64,000 bases of DNA from DVEG01 sp964405435 (lineage in GTDB: Bacteria > Cyanobacteriota > Cyanobacteriia > Cyanobacteriales > Oscillatoriaceae), in assembly GCA_964405435.1 (NCBI GenBank), contig CAYOOD010000001.1, forward strand, positions 117,983-181,982, written 5' to 3'. Below, one piece after another: positions 59,817-64,000 of the stretch. Positions within the stretch are counted from its first letter, which is position 1, and each line of letters opens with the position of its first letter. The notes below the pieces were generated by a model, which saw only the letters and a list, made by a program, of their open reading frames with translations, was not told the origin of the DNA and ran no database searches. Position numbers and translations under genes: made by a program.

Positions 59817-60815
59817 CTAGAGGTTTAATTTGTTTGGCCCGAATGACTCAAACTCAACATTTCTCAACGGCTGTGCCTCTGTTTGGGCCGAGTCCGCTCG
59901 TACAGGCAGGTTTTCGGATAGCTTTTGAATCGATTGGGAGTAGAGTTGAGCATCGGATTGTTTGCCCAGACTGTCAATCTGCGACATCAAATCGACGATG
60001 CTTTCCGTCAGTTTTCCTAATGATTCCTCAATGCGTGCGGTGTCGGATTGCTGCTGTTTCACGTCGCGGACGAGGCGCTGCAGGTAGGGTTTGACAGTCT
60101 GTTGATTTTTCAGCTCCAGATCGGCAACTCGTTCTTGCATCCGATCCATTTGAGATTGCAGGGCCGCAATCTCGGCAGCAGGGCCATCGGCTAGGGCTTG
60201 GCGCGCCGCGATCGCCGCTTGCAATTCCACGCGCTCAGTCGCTTCACTCGCCCGTGCTAGTTTTTCCTGCAGCAGAGAAATTTCTCGGTCGAGGTTATTG
60301 CGAACTGCGGCGATATTGGCTTCGCTGCTGTCGCGCAACCTGACGACTGCTCTGCGGAGGACGGCAAATTCCTGGCGAATCTTTGGATCTTCAGCGGGGG
60401 AGGGTTGCTGCTCGATCCGCTGTTGCAGTTGCCCCCACAGGGTGCTGAGTCTGAGCATGGACGCCTCTACGTCCGTGACGCGATCGCTCGAAGGCAGCGC
60501 TTGCACGCAGGCGCGCAACGCTTCGATCTCGTTTTGCAATTGCCTGTCTATTTGGGCGATCGCCGCTCCATTGCTTTGAATGTTGGCCCTTGTCTGTTGC
60601 TCGAATCGATAGCGGTTGATCAGATTCAGCGCCAAAGTCAGCGTCAGAGGAGTTGCCGCGTAAGCCACCTGTGCGGACGCCGCTGCTGCAATGCAACCCA
60701 CAGCAGAGACTGTCAAAGCCGCGTATTCTGCCAGCACGAGCTGAGGCGTTTTGCCCCCTCGTCGCTGCTCTCGGGCTTTTGGAAGCACATGAAATAAGGG
60801 TTCTGCTTTCTGCAT
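59817..60815 (-). CDS. Hydrophobic-module plus coiled-coil paralogue D
   Basis: 332 residues. The module reads LVLAEYAALTVSAVGCIAAA, then AQVAYAATPLTLTLALNLIN and RYRFEQQTR. Coiled coil covers about 75-300, and TVKPYLQRLVRDVKQQQ near residue 250 is the shared motif. A second, less regular helix follows. It is the first gene of the cluster's transcription direction (D, small ORF, C, then B and A after gaps). Function is unknown. Confidence 0.85.
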   Translation of the reverse strand: MQKAEPLFHVLPKAREQRRGGKTPQLVLAEYAALTVSAVGCIAAAASAQVAYAATPLTLTLALNLINRYRFEQQTRANIQSNGAAIAQIDRQLQNEIEALRACVQALPSSDRVTDVEASMLRLSTLWGQLQQRIEQQPSPAEDPKIRQEFAVLRRAVVRLRDSSEANIAAVRNNLDREISLLQEKLARASEATERVELQAAIAARQALADGPAAEIAALQSQMDRMQERVADLELKNQQTVKPYLQRLVRDVKQQQSDTARIEESLGKLTESIVDLMSQIDSLGKQSDAQLYSQSIQKLSENLPVRADSAQTEAQPLRNVEFESFGPNKLNL

Positions 60816-61045
60816 AGACGATCGCGGGTACAGCCGACAACTGAGAGAGCATAACTCTCCCTCTCTTTCCCCTTTATTTTATAGACCAATTTTGAAGGGT
60901 CTTTTATTATACCGCCGGAGAATTTAAAACTCTTTGATGTGGGACGCTTGGCGAAGCATTCGGGCGACTATCTCTAAAACTTATCGTCAAACTAGATATC
61001 CCAAATGCTTCGACATTTTTCTATAGACAGAGGAATAAAAGCCGG

Positions 61046-61390
61046 TTAAATGCTGCCTTCAGAGTCTACCCGGGGCAGTCCCAGACTGTAGTTGCGAACG
61101 CGACTGTTGAGGTTGTAGCTGATTTGGCCACTTTGCAGCAGCGATCGCACGAAATGCTCCAAATCCGAACCAATGCGGCGGATGTTGTATTCTGTCAGGT
61201 CCTCTCCCGCGCAGGACTCAACCAGATCGTCGAATTTCCGATACACTTGCTGCAGGGCGTCGTCATTCCAGTTCAATTCATTGTCCGGATCGACATCCAG
61301 GGTTAACAGCTCCTCGTTGGGGACGAGTTCGTTATCCTTGACTTCGGCGGTAAAAATGTGGATGTGGCGAGTTGTGGACTTCAGCAGCAT
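61046..61390 (-). CDS. ndhM: NAD(P)H-quinone oxidoreductase subunit M (NdhM)
   Basis: 114 residues. NdhM is an oxygenic-photosynthesis-specific peripheral subunit of the thylakoid NDH-1 complex, needed for cyclic electron flow, respiration and CO2 uptake. The family pattern is clear: LLKSTTRHIHIFTAEV at the N-terminus, LTLDVDPDNELNWNDDALQQ, then YNIRRIGSDLEHFVRSLLQ and SYNLNSRVRNYSLGLPRV at the C-terminus. Its length matches homologues. The gene is single and about 230 bases downstream of paralogue D's start on the same strand. Confidence 0.95.
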   Translation of the reverse strand: MLLKSTTRHIHIFTAEVKDNELVPNEELLTLDVDPDNELNWNDDALQQVYRKFDDLVESCAGEDLTEYNIRRIGSDLEHFVRSLLQSGQISYNLNSRVRNYSLGLPRVDSEGSI

Positions 61391-61881
61391 GGGGTCAGTT
61401 TCTCTACATATCTTTACAAATACGAATTAAATCATAACAACAGGGCGAGCCTCCAAACACTCTAGTCAAGGGGGTTGCTGAAAACCTCGCCTGCTGTTTG
61501 CCTCCCTTCCTGCACCGCCTAGGGGGCAGCTCATGCTGCGATTGGCCGTCACCTTTTCACCTTTTCTCTACAAACTGGACATAGCCGCAGCGCCTGTCAA
61601 AAGTTTTTAATCTTAATTTCGGTTGATGACTCACGATTAATTTTGCTTTTCCTCTCGGCAGGCGTAAAGGCTAAACGATTCTAAAAAAATGCTAAATCAA
61701 GCGATTCCCCCGGCTACCGAAACCTGAGAGCTTTCGATTCTTATTAAGAGCTATTAACCGGATAAAATATCATCTTTTTCTCAGGAGAAGCCCCGCGCCC
61801 GCCCTGCACCCTTCCCTAGAGTCGGGATGCCAGACTCTCTTTCCCGATCGCGGAGCTGAGAGAACGTATAAAGAAAGGAAC
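61391..61881. other. Intergenic region, ndhM to leuD
   Basis: 491 bases without an ORF of note. It should hold the ndhM promoter near 61400-61450 and the leuD 3' region. Repeated motifs or an RNA gene are not evident. Confidence 0.45.
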
Positions 61882-62436
61882 TCAGGACTGATGGCTGGCA
61901 GCAATCATCCCGGTCTTGCGGGCATAAGCAAAAAGGCCACCCGCATCAATGACCGGCCCGACCTCTCCAAGAGGCTTGAGGTCGTAGGTTTGGCCGAGGG
62001 TATGATTGATCAACTGATTGCGGTCAAAGTCTAGCGTCACGTCCTGACCGGTTGCAAACACGTCGCACAGCCGCTCGACGGATTCCCAAGGGTACAGTTC
62101 TCCGGTAGCTGAGCAGTTGCGGAAAAAGATGCGGGCGTAGGACTGAGCGACAATGGCTTCAACTCCAGATGCGCCTAGAGCAATGGGTGCGTGTTCCCGC
62201 GACGAACCACAGCCGAAGTTTTCCCCTGCCACAATAATCGGGTAGCGGGTTTTCATTTCGCCGGGAGCGATAAACTTGCCGTAGCGGTCGGGCAGCCCTG
62301 CTAGAGCGTAGCTTCCTAGTTTTTCGTACTCGTCTGGCTTAGAGGGAACCAAGGTGAGGTATTCTGCTGGGATAATTTGATCGGTATCGATGTTGTCATC
62401 TAATACAAAAATTGAACCGCGAATTACTTTACCCAC
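61882..62436 (-). CDS. leuD: 3-isopropylmalate dehydratase small subunit LeuD
   Basis: 184 residues. GKVIRGSIFVLDDNIDTDQIIPAEY at the start (shown in parts: FVLDDNIDTDQIIPAEYL) and GENFGCGSSREHAPIALGAS are the aconitase-type swivel-domain signatures. With LeuC it isomerises 2- to 3-isopropylmalate in leucine synthesis. leuC is not next to it within this window, as is common in cyanobacteria. Start ATG 62436 gives full length. The 430-base upstream space has no clear attenuator. Confidence 0.95.
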   Translation of the reverse strand: MGKVIRGSIFVLDDNIDTDQIIPAEYLTLVPSKPDEYEKLGSYALAGLPDRYGKFIAPGEMKTRYPIIVAGENFGCGSSREHAPIALGASGVEAIVAQSYARIFFRNCSATGELYPWESVERLCDVFATGQDVTLDFDRNQLINHTLGQTYDLKPLGEVGPVIDAGGLFAYARKTGMIAASHQS

Positions 62437-62867
62437 GATCGAGAGCCCTGCTTTACATCAGCTATTTAAGGTTTTCTCTATGTATTTTACCCCTAGAGAT
62501 GGCAAAAACTTCTCGGTATTGGGTTTTCGCTTCCCGGGCTGGGGCGTGCTAGCGCCATCCCGCTTGCGGCTGAAAGGAGCGATCGCGTCAGGGTGAATCC
62601 ACCCGCTCTCCTGGCTGGGCCAAGCAGCAGGCTTGACAGGTGCTTGAGCCGTACTCGATCGCTCTCGGGAGCGATCGCTGCCAACGAGGCGATCTGCGGG
62701 AAGCACGAGAACCAAATCCCAGATAGTCTATATATATTTCAATCCCCGAAATGGATTTGTTCTCCTCGCTCCCGCCTGCCTTTAAAATTATAAGGCGCTT
62801 GGGGGCCTCGAGTCCCTTCACCAAACAGGAAAATTGCTATAACCATTAATCAGCGGCTGAATCTAAC
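62437..62867. other. Intergenic region between divergent leuD and membrane protein genes
   Basis: 431 bases. Holds the promoters of both genes. An inverted pair GATCGCTC(T)CGGGAGCGATC at 62658-62677 is a HIP1-containing dyad. No gene or RNA is supported. Confidence 0.45.
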
Positions 62868-63707
62868 ATGGCACATCCAATGAATGACATCGCCAGACAG
62901 GCGCGGCAGGGTAGCGTTGCAGCGATTATTCAAATTTTAAATGAGAAACTAGCAAACACGGGGGTCAGAACCCGAGCCGTTTTGGAAAATGGAGTCCTGC
63001 AACTGCTGTGCGAGGCCGCCAAGCCCGAACAACTGGAACAACCTGCCGTCGTCGAGCGCATCCGGCAGATTTTGGAGTCACTGGCTCCGCGCAATATCAG
63101 GCGAGTCAGGATCAACAGCCGGATTGTTCGAGAACAGCAATTACTCTGGCTGGAGGAAATCAGTCGAGATCCTGAAAAACAACTGCTGTGGTATCAAGAT
63201 ATCACCCTAGCCAAGCCGAACTTTTTAAAGCGGCTGGTGGAAGATATGAGCAACCGCAGCAGTGAAAATGTCCCGTTCCCCCTAGTGGCCAATTCCACAG
63301 CTTCGAGCCGTTACAAGCGCGAACCAAATCAATTCTGGCAGGGGACCCTCGTAGGCGGAATCAGTCTGATGTTCCTGCTGGTGTTGGGGGTGGCACTGGC
63401 AAATTCAATAGGCGTGAATTTGCCTAACTTGAAAGCGGCTTTGCAAGCGCAGCCGAGGGCGGCGCGAGATCCGTTTGTAGATGCGGTGCGACTGGCAGAA
63501 GGGGCGAGTTCCGACGGAAAAAAAGCCCAATCGCCGGCTGAGTGGTTGAAGATTGCCGCCAAGTGGCAGCAAGCATCGGAGCTAATGGCTGCCATCCCGC
63601 CCACAGATCCGCGCTACAAAACGGCTCAGCATCGAGCGGCGTTATATCGCCAAAATAGCCAAGAGACTCAACTGAAAGCTGAGAAAATGCGACCCCCTCT
63701 TAATTGA
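62868..63707 (+). CDS. Cyanobacterial single-pass membrane protein, unknown function
   Basis: 279 residues. The N-terminal ~125 residues are soluble and contain ARQGSVAAIIQILNEKLA and PRNIRRVRINSRIVREQQLL, a pattern I associate with a conserved cyanobacterial domain found before membrane anchors or tetratricopeptide regions. One transmembrane helix at about 164-184 (GGISLMFLLVLGVALANSI) is followed by ~90 residues with helical repeats (SPAEWLKIAAKWQQASELMA). Topology and function are inferred; no named family can be given. Confidence 0.8.
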   Translation: MAHPMNDIARQARQGSVAAIIQILNEKLANTGVRTRAVLENGVLQLLCEAAKPEQLEQPAVVERIRQILESLAPRNIRRVRINSRIVREQQLLWLEEISRDPEKQLLWYQDITLAKPNFLKRLVEDMSNRSSENVPFPLVANSTASSRYKREPNQFWQGTLVGGISLMFLLVLGVALANSIGVNLPNLKAALQAQPRAARDPFVDAVRLAEGASSDGKKAQSPAEWLKIAAKWQQASELMAAIPPTDPRYKTAQHRAALYRQNSQETQLKAEKMRPPLN

Positions 63708-63906
63708 CAGGGCTTTTGTGAAGTGAAGGTGAGACTGCGAGAAACAACCCAAAAGTGAGGAGGTGAGATTTTTTTAACTCTTCTCCCTGCTCACCTTTTA
63801 AAGTCGCGTTTCCGCTCCAGTCCTGTAAAATCTTCTGAATTAGACCTCTCCAAAATTTAAAAATTATGCTATAATGGCAAAATCAATGTTTTTTTGAGTG
63901 GCCCTG

Positions 63907-64000
63907 ATGAGCTTGATACTAGACTATATTAAAAGACACCCCAAGCAGGGTAAGCTCATCTAATTTGGTATAAATGATAACAGACAAACATAGCTAAGTA
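63907..64000 (+). pseudogene. Transposase N-terminal fossil (IS5-like), cut by window edge
   Basis: ATG 63907 reads MSLILDYIKRHPKQGKLI then a stop, continuing in the same frame FGINDNRQT, another stop and LS. The text resembles the start of IS5-group transposases (a YI..HP..K...GI pattern), interrupted by two stops. It is short, so this is tentative. Confidence 0.4.

Overview
The window is chromosomal DNA from a cyanobacterium. The palindrome GCGATCGC (HIP1) is dense in nearly every gene, and several genes are cyanobacterial hallmarks: psb30/ycf12 (photosystem II), ndhM (NDH-1), an Hlip with an RpaB-type HLR1 box, and DUF2808, DUF3285 and DUF3352 proteins. Heptamer tandem repeats, many signalling genes and a MITE suggest a larger, probably filamentous, non-marine genome; this is inference. 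No rRNA genes, CRISPR arrays or complete insertion sequences were seen.

Layout. 0-5.6 kb: DUF433 fragment, thiC with a TPP riboswitch, a Uma2-like protein, small membrane proteins and a PIN-type toxin-antitoxin pair. 5.6-9.8 kb: two tandem Ser/Thr kinases with C-terminal formylglycine-enzyme-like (C-type lectin fold) domains. Their last ~100 bases differ from each other mainly at sites where one copy has adenine, as expected for diversity-generating-retroelement targets. 10-11.3 kb: YgfZ/COG0354 protein and a small 2Fe-2S ferredoxin. 11.3-18.2 kb: a two-gene thiotemplate operon, an FkbH-carrier-glycosyltransferase fusion followed by condensation-carrier-thioesterase, with no adenylation domain. 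18.7-21.5 kb: HNH endonuclease, a CAU tRNA with a long variable arm, and a CNNM/CorC protein. 21.6-26.7 kb: histidine kinase with about ten PAS domains. 26.7-29 kb: gene-poor AT-rich stretch. 29-33.5 kb: OmpR-type regulator, pentapeptide protein, Crp-like regulator, MITE and a tiny Cys-rich ORF. 33.5-50 kb: mostly housekeeping genes (queC, split GDT1 pair, psb30, usp, hli, ybeY, dgkA, pabA/trpG, pepP, M20 hydrolase). 50-54.7 kb: Tat-exported DMFase-like protein and a type II restriction-modification pair. 54.8-60.8 kb: four paralogous genes sharing a hydrophobic N-terminal module followed by coiled coil or WD40 repeats. 61-64 kb: ndhM, leuD, a membrane protein and a transposase fossil.

The strongest candidates for something new are the kinase-lectin pair with hypervariable C-termini (no reverse transcriptase or template repeat lies in the window, so the mutator would act in trans), the adenylation-free FkbH/condensation operon with a degenerate condensation motif, and the four-paralogue coiled-coil cluster. 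All calls come from reading the sequence by eye; no database search was run.
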